In this document: positions 16,924-24,542 of the stretch, piece by piece
Layout: every line of letters starts with the position of its first letter
Position numbering within the stretch: position 1 is the stretch's first letter
Origin: Granulicella mallensis MP5ACTX8
Lineage (GTDB): Bacteria; Acidobacteriota; Terriglobia; Terriglobales; Acidobacteriaceae
Direction of reading: 5' to 3'
Assembly: GCF_000178955.2 (NCBI RefSeq)
Contig: NC_016631.1
Location: 2,108,001 to 2,172,000, forward strand
Length of the DNA stretch: 64,000 bases
The notes under the pieces: generated by a model
What the model was told of the DNA's origin: nothing
The model's database searches: none
The model's input: the letters and a program-made list of their open reading frames with translations, nothing else
Position numbers and translations under genes: made by a program

Positions 16924-18411
16924 ATGCGGAATAGTGGAATTAATTGGACAACGGGCACTTTCAATGCGTGGACGGGCTGCACAAAGATAGATCAGGAATG
17001 CAAGAACTGCTATGCAGAGGTATTGCTAGATCAGAGGTACGGGGCTAATAGAGAGAAGCGGTGGGGTACAGAAGCCAAGCGGAAACGGACTTCTGAAAGT
17101 AATTGGAAACAAGTAAAGAAATGGAACTCTGATGCGGCTTCCTCCGGGGAACCGCATTTCGTGTTTTGTGGCTCTTTGATGGATGTGATGGACGGCCATG
17201 AGTCGATTCCTCAGGCGTGGCGGGATGATCTCTATAAGCTGATATCGGAAACGCCCAATCTTACTTGGTTGCTTTTGACTAAGAGGCCAGAGAACTATGT
17301 GAGCTTTTTGAATGGGCGGCAATTGTCCTGGCCGCATGTGTGGCTTGGGACTACTTGCGGGCACGATGGCGATAAAGCAAGAGGCCGAATAGAGGCATTA
17401 CAAGGAACTCCTATTCATTCTGAGGCGCAGCGGTTCGTCTCGGCAGAGCCTCTTCTGAGTGATATCAGCGGTATCGATCTATCCGGCATTGGATGGGTGA
17501 TAGCGGGCGGTGAGAGCGGAGCTGGTGCAAGGCCATTTGATCTAAAGAATGCTTGGAATCTATATGAGGCGTGCGACCGGCAGCATATCGCATTTTGGTT
17601 TAAGCAGATAGGCGAGATCACTGTTGACGGCGCGGAATCAATCGAGAAAGTCAGCAGTCTCCATGATCTTTCGCAGGTGCCATCGAAGTATGCGGCGATG
17701 ATTCGGCGGGAGCGACCAGAGCCATATAGGGCAAGCGTGCAGGCCGTGCCCACGGTGAAGGCCGATCTCCCGGCTCTCGAAGCGGCTACATGGATGGATG
17801 CGACAGAGGGCACTGATTCGGCTCTGTCTGAGTGGGTTGATTGCCAGTTTCCGACTGATGAAGTGAAGGCTAGGGAACTTGTTCTGAGGCCGCAACTGTT
17901 GGCGGCGGTGACGGCGTTGAAGCGGTCCAGGTTCGATACCGGTCGGCTGTTGACTGAGTATCGGAAGCTGTTCAAAGGCACCTTCGACGGGCTTCTTAAT
18001 GCGCTGGGAATTAAGCGTAGGACAGGCTTCGACATCATTGAGGATTACGAGAGAGCGAAGGCTGTAGCTGAACCATTGAGGGCGGCAGCATCGCGAAAGG
18101 GAATCGATCTAGCGGAGCGGAAGTACGAGGACTTGGCTTTGCAATTGGCTAAGAGTGCGAAATCCGCACTGTCTGATGATGAGGCTGATGTCGAGTTTGA
18201 GGCTGTTGCTGAGGAAGTCAAGAGTGAGCGATTGAAGAGCAAGCTAGATAAAGGCAAAGCAGATAAGCTCGTTCAGATCTCGTTATCCGGCGGTGCTAAT
18301 GCGACAGAGTTGGAAGAGAAAGTGAAATCGGCCCTGGGTGCAGATGTGTTTCGGGCGCGATACATCGCCTGGCTGAAGACTCAAGAGGCGGCATTAGCGG
18401 AAGCTGCGTAA
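16924..18411 (+). CDS. DUF5131 (phage Gp37/Gp68) family protein with extended C-terminus
   Basis: The 495-aa protein has an N-terminal DUF5131 domain (~1-260) with the characteristic Cys cluster (WTGCTKIDQECKNCYAEV, C-x6-C-x2-C), the WLLLTKRPENY segment and GWVIAGGESGAGARPFD. The family is common in phages and defence/mobile loci; biochemical function is not established and a metal- or SAM-dependent TIM-barrel-like fold has been suggested by pattern. The ~230-residue C-terminal part is helical and charged and not part of the usual family. AAAGGGA precedes the ATG. A terminator follows at 18,423. Confidence 0.82.
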   Translation: MRNSGINWTTGTFNAWTGCTKIDQECKNCYAEVLLDQRYGANREKRWGTEAKRKRTSESNWKQVKKWNSDAASSGEPHFVFCGSLMDVMDGHESIPQAWRDDLYKLISETPNLTWLLLTKRPENYVSFLNGRQLSWPHVWLGTTCGHDGDKARGRIEALQGTPIHSEAQRFVSAEPLLSDISGIDLSGIGWVIAGGESGAGARPFDLKNAWNLYEACDRQHIAFWFKQIGEITVDGAESIEKVSSLHDLSQVPSKYAAMIRRERPEPYRASVQAVPTVKADLPALEAATWMDATEGTDSALSEWVDCQFPTDEVKARELVLRPQLLAAVTALKRSRFDTGRLLTEYRKLFKGTFDGLLNALGIKRRTGFDIIEDYERAKAVAEPLRAAASRKGIDLAERKYEDLALQLAKSAKSALSDDEADVEFEAVAEEVKSERLKSKLDKGKADKLVQISLSGGANATELEEKVKSALGADVFRARYIAWLKTQEAALAEAA

Positions 18412-18422
18412 GACGCAGAAAT

Positions 18423-18456
18423 GCCCGGCTCTCGTTATGAGTTGCCGGGCGTGTTT
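18423..18456 (+). terminator. Intrinsic terminator after the DUF5131 gene
   Basis: GCCCGGC (18,423-18,429) pairs with GCCGGGC (18,444-18,450), followed by GTGTTT. It may also serve the converging histone-like gene. Confidence 0.65.
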
Positions 18457-18485
18457 GCTTGCCTGTAATGCGGGTTGGGTAAGGT

Positions 18486-18839
18486 TTAAAACGCCAACGG
18501 CCCGTTATTCCGCTGCGCCTTGATGGAGACTTTCTTTGCGGCTTTCTTTGCCGGAGCCTTCTTCTTTGCCAAGGTCACAGGACCAGTAAGAGTGCCAGTC
18601 CCGGTAACTGTCGCTCTTGTCACGGTCTTCTTCTTGGCAGCGGCTTTCTTCGCTGGCTTGGCAGCGTAGGCCCCCATGTACATGCGTGACTTTGCTGGGG
18701 ACTTCCTCGCAGCCGTCTTCTTAACAGCCTTCTTCGCTGGTGCCTTCTTTGCTACAGCTTTCTTCGCGGGAGCCTTCTTGACTGCCTTCTTTACGGCTTT
18801 CTTTGCAGGAGCTTTCTTTACAGCTTTCTTGGTTGCCAT
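18486..18839 (-). CDS. Histone H1-like Lys/Ala-rich protein
   Basis: The 117-aa product is dominated by repeats of KKAPAKKAVKK and related units, with a short interruption (MYMGAYA) and a TVTGTGTLTGPVTL stretch before a final repeat block. Composition matches bacterial H1-like DNA-binding proteins (e.g. the C-terminal tail of HU variants), expected to bind and compact DNA. AGAGGCG before ATG 18,839 decides the start. Repeated codons make the locus prone to copy-number change. Presence in a prophage suggests a role in DNA packaging or nucleoid takeover. Confidence 0.75.
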   Translation of the reverse strand: MATKKAVKKAPAKKAVKKAVKKAPAKKAVAKKAPAKKAVKKTAARKSPAKSRMYMGAYAAKPAKKAAAKKKTVTRATVTGTGTLTGPVTLAKKKAPAKKAAKKVSIKAQRNNGPLAF

Positions 18840-18962
18840 TGTGTCGCCTCTCATAGATGAATTGGGAGCCTACACCAGAATGAGGTCGATGCAGCGAATG
18901 GGGAAGACTCAACTTTGGTTCATGCGCGAGGCATAAGACTCACCCTCGCAGCATCGACTGAT

Positions 18963-19157
18963 TCAGATTCTGTGCGACATCAGGGCGGCTGCGAACATCG
19001 CAACGTAGGAAAGTGTCAGCATTTTCCAATAGCCATTCTTGCCTAATCGAAAGGGTATTGAAGGGAACCCGACTTTGGGACCGTAGCGAAGGACCTGCCA
19101 CAGGATGAATGCGAGAACCGGGGGAGCTAAGACAAGAATCAAGATTGTGGTCTGCAT
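18963..19157 (-). CDS. Small membrane protein
   Basis: The 64-aa product has two hydrophobic segments (TILILVLAPPVLAFILWQVL and LTLSYVAMFAAALM) separated by a basic loop. GGAGGT at a good distance before the ATG supports translation. No family recognised; could be a holin-like or superinfection-exclusion peptide, but nothing in the sequence decides this. Confidence 0.55.
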   Translation of the reverse strand: MQTTILILVLAPPVLAFILWQVLRYGPKVGFPSIPFRLGKNGYWKMLTLSYVAMFAAALMSHRI

Positions 19158-19240
19158 TGCTGCTACCTCCGCAATAACTATTTCATGCTTTCTTCAGCTT
19201 TGACCAGCGTCTCTTCTGTGAAGCGTTGATTCTAGCGCAT

Positions 19241-19702
19241 TCAGCAGGCCTTCTTAAAGCATTTGATCCGTTTTGGCATGTTAGTTCGTACTGATGGTGG
19301 GGAATTCTTAATCCTCTTCAAGAGTCGCTTTACATCCGTTTGCTCGGCAGGGCTGAGGCTTTCATCAAATATCAATCGGGCAGGACGTGTCACATACATC
19401 CGCTGCGCGAGATCGGGCGCTATGATGCGCAAGTCCAAATCTTGATCCTCGAACGAGACAAATCGATCGAATGTAACCAAAGGGCCACGTCCCCCTGGGC
19501 ATTCGTGTCTATGTGGACCCACACCAATCCAATTCAACTTGTAGGCTATCCCATTTGCTCTGGCTTCGCCGCCACTCCCACCAATCCCTATTACAGCGTC
19601 ATAGGAATAGCCTCGGACAACCCCCATGCAGTCGTGGATTCCAAACCGCCCCTTTTCGTCTGGATCACCATTGTGAGTTCGTTTATAGATGAGGGTTCTC
19701 AT
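19241..19702 (-). CDS. Hypothetical prophage protein with conserved N-terminal motif
   Basis: The 153-aa product starts MRTLIYKRTHNGDPDEKGRF and continues GIHDCMGVVRGYSYDAVIGI, a pattern I associate with unclassified phage/island proteins. Cys and His residues in HDC and GPHRHECPG could bind metal or be catalytic. The ATG at 19,702 gives the conserved start; the frame is open to 19,747. It is the last minus-strand gene before the putative ncRNA locus. Confidence 0.55.
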   Translation of the reverse strand: MRTLIYKRTHNGDPDEKGRFGIHDCMGVVRGYSYDAVIGIGGSGGEARANGIAYKLNWIGVGPHRHECPGGRGPLVTFDRFVSFEDQDLDLRIIAPDLAQRMYVTRPARLIFDESLSPAEQTDVKRLLKRIKNSPPSVRTNMPKRIKCFKKAC

Positions 19703-19770
19703 GCCGGATAGTGTACATGGCGCTGATGTTTTACTGTGTTGTCTCAAAAGTATCGAGAGTCATGTGCCTT

Positions 19771-19792
19771 GAAAATAATTTCAATTATTTTC
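19771..19792 (+). promoter_or_regulatory. Palindromic operator upstream of the ncRNA promoter
   Basis: Two perfect 10-bp arms, GAAAATAATT and AATTATTTTC, flank a 2-bp centre. The -35 hexamer of the promoter at 19,801 starts 8 bp further on. The same palindrome (one arm mismatch) precedes the promoter at 21,491, where the gap is 18 bp, i.e. one helical turn more. Confidence 0.7.
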
Positions 19793-19800
19793 GTTTTCCA

Positions 19801-19829
19801 CTGACGGAATTGAAAAAGATTCCGATACT
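19801..19829 (+). promoter_or_regulatory. Promoter of the putative structured ncRNA
   Basis: CTGACG (19,801-19,806) and GATACT (19,824-19,829) are separated by exactly 17 bp. The unit is repeated as TTGATG-17-CATACT at 21,491-21,519, including GGAAAAAG-like spacer sequence. The predicted start of transcription is near 19,836. Confidence 0.6.
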
Positions 19830-19836
19830 ACCTATT

Positions 19837-20470
19837 TACATAAGCAGCAAAGCCCATCTGGATATTTGAAAACGGGGCAATTGAGCATTGAAACCGGGCC
19901 GTCGTGATGACGCCTCGACCGAAGGGCTCAATACGCATGGTAAGAAGTTAGACTGTCCCATGACCGGGTAACGCACTCAGGCGTCCGGCGAAGTGATGAA
20001 CCGATATGTTCGGGTGGGGCACAGCACAAGCGATACAGGGCATGATGTAAAGAGCCTTGGATCACTCTCCGAAGGGAGCTGGTGTGTTGGCGATACTTTC
20101 TCAGGATGCGTTACAGGACCGGGGGGTGACAGAGCACCCATAGCCAGCCTGAGAGTACGAGTCTAAGAAAGTCATACGCTAAGGTCTTTATACTGTCGGC
20201 CCTCCTCAGGGTAACGATTGGTGATGATTCAGAGTGATGCACTTCTCTTCAATACCTATAGGGTAAGGAGAAGTGTGTCACCACTGAATCATTGCCTGTC
20301 GTTATAGGGTGCGACGACAAGTTCATTCATGCTGTGATGTGATGCCAGACGATCTCTGTGTATGACGTGCTGCCAATCTGTTGAAGTCAGCCATCATTAA
20401 CACCCTATCTGGCCCTGACCATTTGTACTTGCGGTGTTTGATTCGTAAGCAACAGGTCTATCGTCTGTGA
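19837..20470 (+). ncRNA. Putative large structured non-coding RNA of the prophage
   Basis: This ~630-bp stretch lacks any plausible gene but is full of complementary segments. Examples: 19,880-19,886 with 19,926-19,932 (ATTGAGC/GCTCAAT); 20,099-20,105 with 20,148-20,154 (TCTCAGG/CCTGAGA) enclosing GGGTG/CACCC; a long hairpin 20,213-20,303 with 9-, 8- and several shorter runs; 20,304-20,311 with 20,401-20,408 (ATAGGGTG/CACCCTAT); 20,428-20,433 with 20,444-20,449; and 20,346-20,353 with 20,460-20,467 (CAGACGAT/ATCGTCTG), which would form a pseudoknot with the previous pair. Several G-U pairs fit only the + strand. Size and phage location recall GOLLD/ROOL-type RNAs, but I cannot assign a family. 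The 3' end is approximate. Confidence 0.6.
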
Positions 20471-20511
20471 AGGTAATATGCTTCACTGAACGTGGCTGAT
20501 AGCATGGTCGA

Positions 20512-21351
20512 ATGCCAAATTCTCCGACACCACGAGAACTCCTGCTAGTAAAAGTTGACAGGGCCTATAAGCACATCATCGATCTTGAGGCCGAAATCCT
20601 CCAATTCAATCGGGAGGGAGACAGTCACGAAATCTTCTCTAAGGACGACCTTCAGACCGGTGAGCGAACGTTTTATCTCCGAATTATCAAGGATATCCCT
20701 CTGGGCATTTCTGCGCTTGTCGGAGATGTTGTTCAGAATCTCAGAAGCACACTCGATCATCTTGCCTTTCACTTGGTACAAAGTAGCCCCATTACTCCTA
20801 AGCCCAAAGAGCAAGACATTTACTTCCCCATCTATGAGACGGCCGCCAAATACGATTCTGGAAAGATGAGAAAAACACAAAGCATGGCGGATGCTGCTAT
20901 AAAGGCTATCGATGACATCCAGCCCTACTACAGAAGCGACCCCATTGATTACTCCGCTGGGATCGGGAATGGAACTCCCCTCTTTTGGCTCGACGAAGTC
21001 AGCAAGCTCGATAAGCATCGCCTTCTCGTCACGATTCGAGGTGATGTAGTATCCCATTCCCTTCCAAAATCTAAGCGGATTGAGATGGCCAATTTCTTGA
21101 AGACCGCATTGGGGAGCACGTCGGCTGATGTTCGGATTGCCTTTAGGCCAACTGATAGCCCTTTGGTAGATGGCAGCGTGTTGTGTACCCTCCCCATCGC
21201 AGATGTAGACAATAAGATGGAGTTTGGATTTCAAATAGCCTTCGGAGAGCCGAAATGGGTTAGAGGCAAGGAACTGCTCTCTACTTTGAAGCACTGGCAC
21301 AAGTTCGTTAGAGATATTATCGAGGACTTCGACGCTAAAGGTTTGCTCTGA
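20512..21351 (+). CDS. Hypothetical protein
   Basis: The 279-aa product has an N-terminal helix (LLLVKVDRAYKHIIDLEAEI), then VGDVVQNLRSTLDHLAFHLV, a motif recurring in unclassified proteins of soil bacteria, and a later WLDEVSKLDKHRLLV. It appears soluble, with no catalytic signature. The opposite-strand frame (20,545-21,300) gives an implausible protein. It directly follows the putative ncRNA and may be co-transcribed with it. Confidence 0.6.
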   Translation: MPNSPTPRELLLVKVDRAYKHIIDLEAEILQFNREGDSHEIFSKDDLQTGERTFYLRIIKDIPLGISALVGDVVQNLRSTLDHLAFHLVQSSPITPKPKEQDIYFPIYETAAKYDSGKMRKTQSMADAAIKAIDDIQPYYRSDPIDYSAGIGNGTPLFWLDEVSKLDKHRLLVTIRGDVVSHSLPKSKRIEMANFLKTALGSTSADVRIAFRPTDSPLVDGSVLCTLPIADVDNKMEFGFQIAFGEPKWVRGKELLSTLKHWHKFVRDIIEDFDAKGLL

Positions 21352-21450
21352 CCGCTACCGCGCAAAAGGCTCCTAAAAGGATAAAAGCAACGGGCGGCAA
21401 TCTCAAGCTCATGCCGATCACAAACGTGATTAAAACAGTCAGTGCGTCAT

Positions 21451-21519
21451 GAAAATAATTACAACTATTTTCATTTATTTGCGTTTTTCGTTGATGGTTT
21501 AGCGTGGAAAAAGCATACT
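21451..21519 (+). promoter_or_regulatory. Second copy of palindrome plus promoter, driving the early operon
   Basis: The palindrome arms are GAAAATAATT (21,451-21,460) and AACTATTTTC (21,463-21,472), with one mismatch. The promoter is TTGATG (21,491-21,496), 17 bp, then CATACT (21,514-21,519). It precedes the HNH/regulator operon starting at 21,607. Shared architecture with 19,771-19,829 implies common control. Confidence 0.65.
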
Positions 21520-21606
21520 AAGGATATGTGTAGGCAAGAATACGCCTGCACTTGCATTGAGTTCTGTTGAGAACCAGCAAGTCATCTCTCAACATAGGAA
21601 CTCATC

Positions 21607-22221
21607 ATGCAAGCTCTGCTCGACAATCCCCCAAATCCCAACATTCCTGAAAAGTTCATAGACAGGTTCTTCGATAAGGTCCAGGTCGATCCTGTGACCG
21701 GCTGCTGGCACTTTGACGCTGCTCGCTTTCGCAACGGATATGCCCATTTCCATAATCCCGTCACAACCGCGTATGCCCATAGATTTTCTTTCCTAGCCTT
21801 TAATGGCCCTCTTCAAAAGGGTCTGAGTGTCCAACATCGTTGTCCGGCTGGATCGAATAAGGCATGTGTCAACCCTGCTCATCTCTTCCAGGACACGGCG
21901 AAGAAGAACAGCCAGGATGCTGTTGTTGAAGGTCTGTATTCGGCTACACCACGCCGTAAACAAGTGAAGGCTACAACGGAAGAGATTGCAGACATTCGCA
22001 AACGTTTCAATGATGGGGAATCTCTATATTCCATCGCGAAGAAATGGAATCGTTCTGTTCCGTATGTGTCGAGTGTCGCCTCGATGAAGCTGCACACTGG
22101 CAAACCACGCAAGCCTAGGGCTCCTCTATCAGGCATATCAGCAGTAGAGAAACCCGCCAAAAAGAAGAGTGGAAAGGTCTGGGACACATTAGCCACCCAT
22201 CTCGCAAAGGAGGCCGCGTAA
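21607..22221 (+). CDS. HNH endonuclease with C-terminal helix-turn-helix
   Basis: The 204-aa protein has an HNH_3-type nuclease domain: GCWHFDAARFRNGYAHF, AHRFSFLAFNG, then the HNH core LSVQHRCPAGSNKACVNPAH. Residues ~120-160 (TTEEIADIRKRFNDGESLYS) form a putative DNA-binding helix-turn-helix. TAGGAA precedes the ATG. Such phage HNH proteins act as free-standing homing endonucleases or packaging-associated nickases; far from the terminase, homing is more likely. It is the first gene after the repeated promoter. Confidence 0.75.
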   Translation: MQALLDNPPNPNIPEKFIDRFFDKVQVDPVTGCWHFDAARFRNGYAHFHNPVTTAYAHRFSFLAFNGPLQKGLSVQHRCPAGSNKACVNPAHLFQDTAKKNSQDAVVEGLYSATPRRKQVKATTEEIADIRKRFNDGESLYSIAKKWNRSVPYVSSVASMKLHTGKPRKPRAPLSGISAVEKPAKKKSGKVWDTLATHLAKEAA

Positions 22222-22379
22222 TGACCAATCAGAGAGAACGGAACGCGGAAGCCATTGAGCGGTATGCCCAGCAGGTTCGCGAAGCCTCGGCCGATGTGGA
22301 AAGAGCATTTAAGAAGGTTCAAGAATTGATCGATCGATATTACCCAAACGGGATCATGGAGAAAGACGATGCAGAATAA
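22221..22379 (+). CDS. Small coiled-coil hypothetical protein
   Basis: The 52-aa frame starts one base after the upstream stop (TAATG overlap) with AAAGGAGG upstream and overlaps the next gene by 11 bp. The product (MTNQRERNAEAIERYAQQVR...) is a single charged helix likely to form a coiled coil, ending EKDDAE. Tight packing and the strong ribosome site argue it is real. Function unknown. Confidence 0.6.
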   Translation: MTNQRERNAEAIERYAQQVREASADVERAFKKVQELIDRYYPNGIMEKDDAE

Positions 22380-22794
22380 TCGCCTCGCTCCAGATCACTT
22401 CTTTCGCCTTGCGGATGCACGAAATAGAGATTACCGGCAAGACCAATACGTCGCATTGCTTGAGGCCGCGCCACAAACTGAAAAGGCAGCATTAGCAATC
22501 CTCCGAACGGTTCATCATCGGCAAGAGACATCACGCCGTCGGGATCGTAAGTGGACTGTCCAGCCCGACCTGACATTCGATCCCATCGCGCCACAGGGAG
22601 AAGATACAGACGGTCATATAGTAGCTGCCTTATCCTGCTTGCCCCTTGAAGATCAAGACATAATCAGCCAACACATCATCGAAGGAATGTCACTCAGAGA
22701 CATTGCCAAGCAGCAAGGCGTCTCGAAGGACTGCATTCGTAAGCGGTATGACCACGCCAAGCAGAAACTTCAGGCACTCGCCCAAAAAGAGTAG
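22369..22794 (+). CDS. Sigma-region-4-like transcriptional regulator
   Basis: The 141-aa product ends in a clear sigma-70 region 4 / LuxR-like helix-turn-helix: LPLEDQDIISQHIIEGMSLR followed by DIAKQQGVSKDCIRKRYDHA. The N-terminal half is polar with no region 2, so it is not a complete sigma factor. Phages use such proteins as late-gene activators (RinA/ArpU-like). It is a candidate regulator of the palindrome/promoter units in this prophage, though that is inference. Confidence 0.7.
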   Translation: MQNNRLAPDHFFRLADARNRDYRQDQYVALLEAAPQTEKAALAILRTVHHRQETSRRRDRKWTVQPDLTFDPIAPQGEDTDGHIVAALSCLPLEDQDIISQHIIEGMSLRDIAKQQGVSKDCIRKRYDHAKQKLQALAQKE

Positions 22795-22937
22795 CCAATT
22801 TCCTTCTCAAAGACCCGTAATAAGTAGAGGGGAAATATCTCCGCATCAGTCCGATCATTCGATCACCCACCTATTGACTGTTAACGCGTGCTGCATAAAC
22901 CCCGCCCAATAGAGAACCAACCCCTCGACACATTCAA

Positions 22938-23156
22938 ATGCGAAAAGACACATCACTCCCAAAGCGGGAGAAACACATCCCCGAACGTATCAAGCTCGCT
23001 GACGCGTCCGCTCATCCTGGTGTCGAACTCATCGAAGCCTTGACCGAGAGACGGCCAACAGCCGAAGCCAAAGCGATTCTCGAATCATGGCGTTTCAAAT
23101 ATCAGCCGTATAGCGGCAAAACACACCCTAAAAATAGGTACATCCTAAATGTCTAA
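22938..23156 (+). CDS. Small hypothetical protein
   Basis: The 72-aa basic product (KREKHIPERIKLADASAHPG, ending GKTHPKNRYILNV) overlaps the next gene by 8 bp. No family recognised. About 140 bp upstream are free of genes. Confidence 0.5.
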   Translation: MRKDTSLPKREKHIPERIKLADASAHPGVELIEALTERRPTAEAKAILESWRFKYQPYSGKTHPKNRYILNV

Positions 23157-23451
23157 TTGGATCACTAACGCCGCCGACGCCATTGCACACGCCTTCACAA
23201 GCGTATTCGGCTCAACAGCCGCAAAGAACTTCCTCGATGCCGAAAAGAACATCCTAAAGACTGCTCTCGGTGTCATCGCAAAGGATGCCGTCACAGCAGT
23301 TCAGCAAGACGTAACCAGTCCTCTATCTGAAGCCCAATGGGCAACAGCAGCCGCCACCATCGGCGCTAAAGCAGCAGGCGAGGGAATCGTCGTAGCCGGT
23401 CAAGAAATCGACCTGTTGATTGGATTGTTCAGCGCCGTCAAGGTCAGCTAG
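23149..23451 (+). CDS. Small Ala-rich hypothetical phage protein
   Basis: The 100-aa product has two amphipathic/hydrophobic helical regions (AADAIAHAFTSVFGSTAAKN and IGAKAAGEGIVVAGQEIDLL). It may associate with membranes or oligomerise. Its stop overlaps the start of the HNH gene by one base. No catalytic motif. Confidence 0.55.
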   Translation: MSNWITNAADAIAHAFTSVFGSTAAKNFLDAEKNILKTALGVIAKDAVTAVQQDVTSPLSEAQWATAAATIGAKAAGEGIVVAGQEIDLLIGLFSAVKVS

Positions 23452-23828
23452 TGCCCCAGGCTGCAAAGCGCCCATGCAAGAAGTCAGGATGCAGTGAACT
23501 CACCTTATCCGGCTATTGCGAGAAACACAGCACGACAGACAATCTGTACAAATACGATAATCATCGTGGTTCAGCAACATCTCGCGGATACGGTGCGGAC
23601 TGGAACAGGCTCCGTGTGCAGGCACTCATCAGAGACTTCTATCTCTGTGTCCGTTGCAAAGCGAACGGCGATATAAAGCCCGCTACGGATGTTGACCATA
23701 TCCGGCCATTCAATGGCAAAGACGATACTCTCCGTCTTGATATAGACAACCTTCAATCCCTTTGCAAAGCCTGTCACTCACGCAAAACGGCCAAGGAAGA
23801 TGGCGGCTTCGGTCACGCCAAATCATGA
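23451..23828 (+). CDS. HNH endonuclease
   Basis: The 125-aa protein starts at a GTG overlapping the previous stop. It has an N-terminal Cys pair (CKKSGCSELTLSGYCEKH) and a canonical HNH core: CVRCKANGDIKPATDVDHIR, then LQSLCKACHSRKTAKEDGG. Small HNH proteins of this type often sit near terminase genes of HK97-like phages and assist packaging. Here it is separated from terS by other genes. Confidence 0.85.
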   Translation: MPQAAKRPCKKSGCSELTLSGYCEKHSTTDNLYKYDNHRGSATSRGYGADWNRLRVQALIRDFYLCVRCKANGDIKPATDVDHIRPFNGKDDTLRLDIDNLQSLCKACHSRKTAKEDGGFGHAKS

Positions 23829-23829
23829 A

Positions 23830-24096
23830 TCAAGACCTCATAGATATAGCTACCAAAAGAAACATCATTGCGGACGATAGTATTGTCCGGGTAGTTAAAT
23901 CAAGATGAGGCGAGGCTATAACTGAGATAACGAGTAACAATGCAATCCGCATAGTTACCATATTCCAATTTAGCTGTTGGCCTGACCGTCGAGATTGCAT
24001 GAGCATACCGCCAAGCGCAATCAACGCCGCAATGCCACCGAAAATAGTCGATCCCCAACTAGCCAAGAACTCATGATCGTGCAGCCAAGTTTGCAT
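23830..24096 (-). CDS. Small membrane protein
   Basis: The 88-aa product has three hydrophobic stretches (TIFGGIAALIALGGMLM, VTMRIALLLVISVIA and ILSSAMMFLLVAISM). GGAG before the ATG supports translation. It forms a minus-strand pair with 24,111-24,518 (14-bp gap), opposed to the surrounding phage genes, so it is a candidate lysogenic-conversion or superinfection-exclusion gene. Confidence 0.6.
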   Translation of the reverse strand: MQTWLHDHEFLASWGSTIFGGIAALIALGGMLMQSRRSGQQLNWNMVTMRIALLLVISVIASPHLDLTTRTILSSAMMFLLVAISMRS

Positions 24097-24110
24097 GACT
24101 ATCTCCTCGC

Positions 24111-24518
24111 TTAGAACTTGTTTCTGTCTGTTTCAGGAAGCCCACCCGACACTTCATTGGGATTCTTCGTCTCTTCGGGATCGTCATACTCCCGCAGAGC
24201 GCGCACCTCATGATGCCAAATTTTCATCGTTGAGATGACATCTGTGAGGCTTCCTGACTGCAAATCTGTTTTTTCAGGCTCGCTCTTTGCCAAGCGAGGC
24301 CTGACTATCGTCGCTCCTGGTGGATGGGATTCCACGATAAGGAAGACGCCTTGCGCGTCCTTGCCTCCGAGCTGAGGCACAATAGCTGCTCTTACCTGTC
24401 CATGCGCAATGTAAACGCATTCAGCTCCGGCTAAACGCCTAGCTTCTGCAACCACATCTCTAACTAGACCCGCTACGTTCACATCGAATAGTAGCCCCGC
24501 CACGTCTTCCATCGACAT
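24111..24518 (-). CDS. Hypothetical protein
   Basis: The 135-aa product has an N-terminal helix (VAGLVRDVVAEARRLAGAEC) followed by alternating strands (VRAAIVPQLGG, GVFLIVESHPPGATIV) and a polar tail. AGGGAGA precedes the ATG. It is the first gene of the minus-strand pair. No family recognised. Confidence 0.55.
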   Translation of the reverse strand: MSMEDVAGLLFDVNVAGLVRDVVAEARRLAGAECVYIAHGQVRAAIVPQLGGKDAQGVFLIVESHPPGATIVRPRLAKSEPEKTDLQSGSLTDVISTMKIWHHEVRALREYDDPEETKNPNEVSGGLPETDRNKF

Positions 24519-24542
24519 CGTGCGTCTCCCTACATCATTTTC

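Noticed and set aside
19837-20470. tmRNA, RNase P RNA or group I/II intron as identity of the structured region
   Set aside because: No tRNA-like ends or tag frame, none of the RNase P core sequence such as GAGGAAAGTCC, and no flanking exons or intron-encoded protein in the right position.
20545-21300. Minus-strand 251-codon frame opposite the 20,512 gene
   Set aside because: Composition is less protein-like and the plus-strand product has a recurring NLRSTLDHLA motif.
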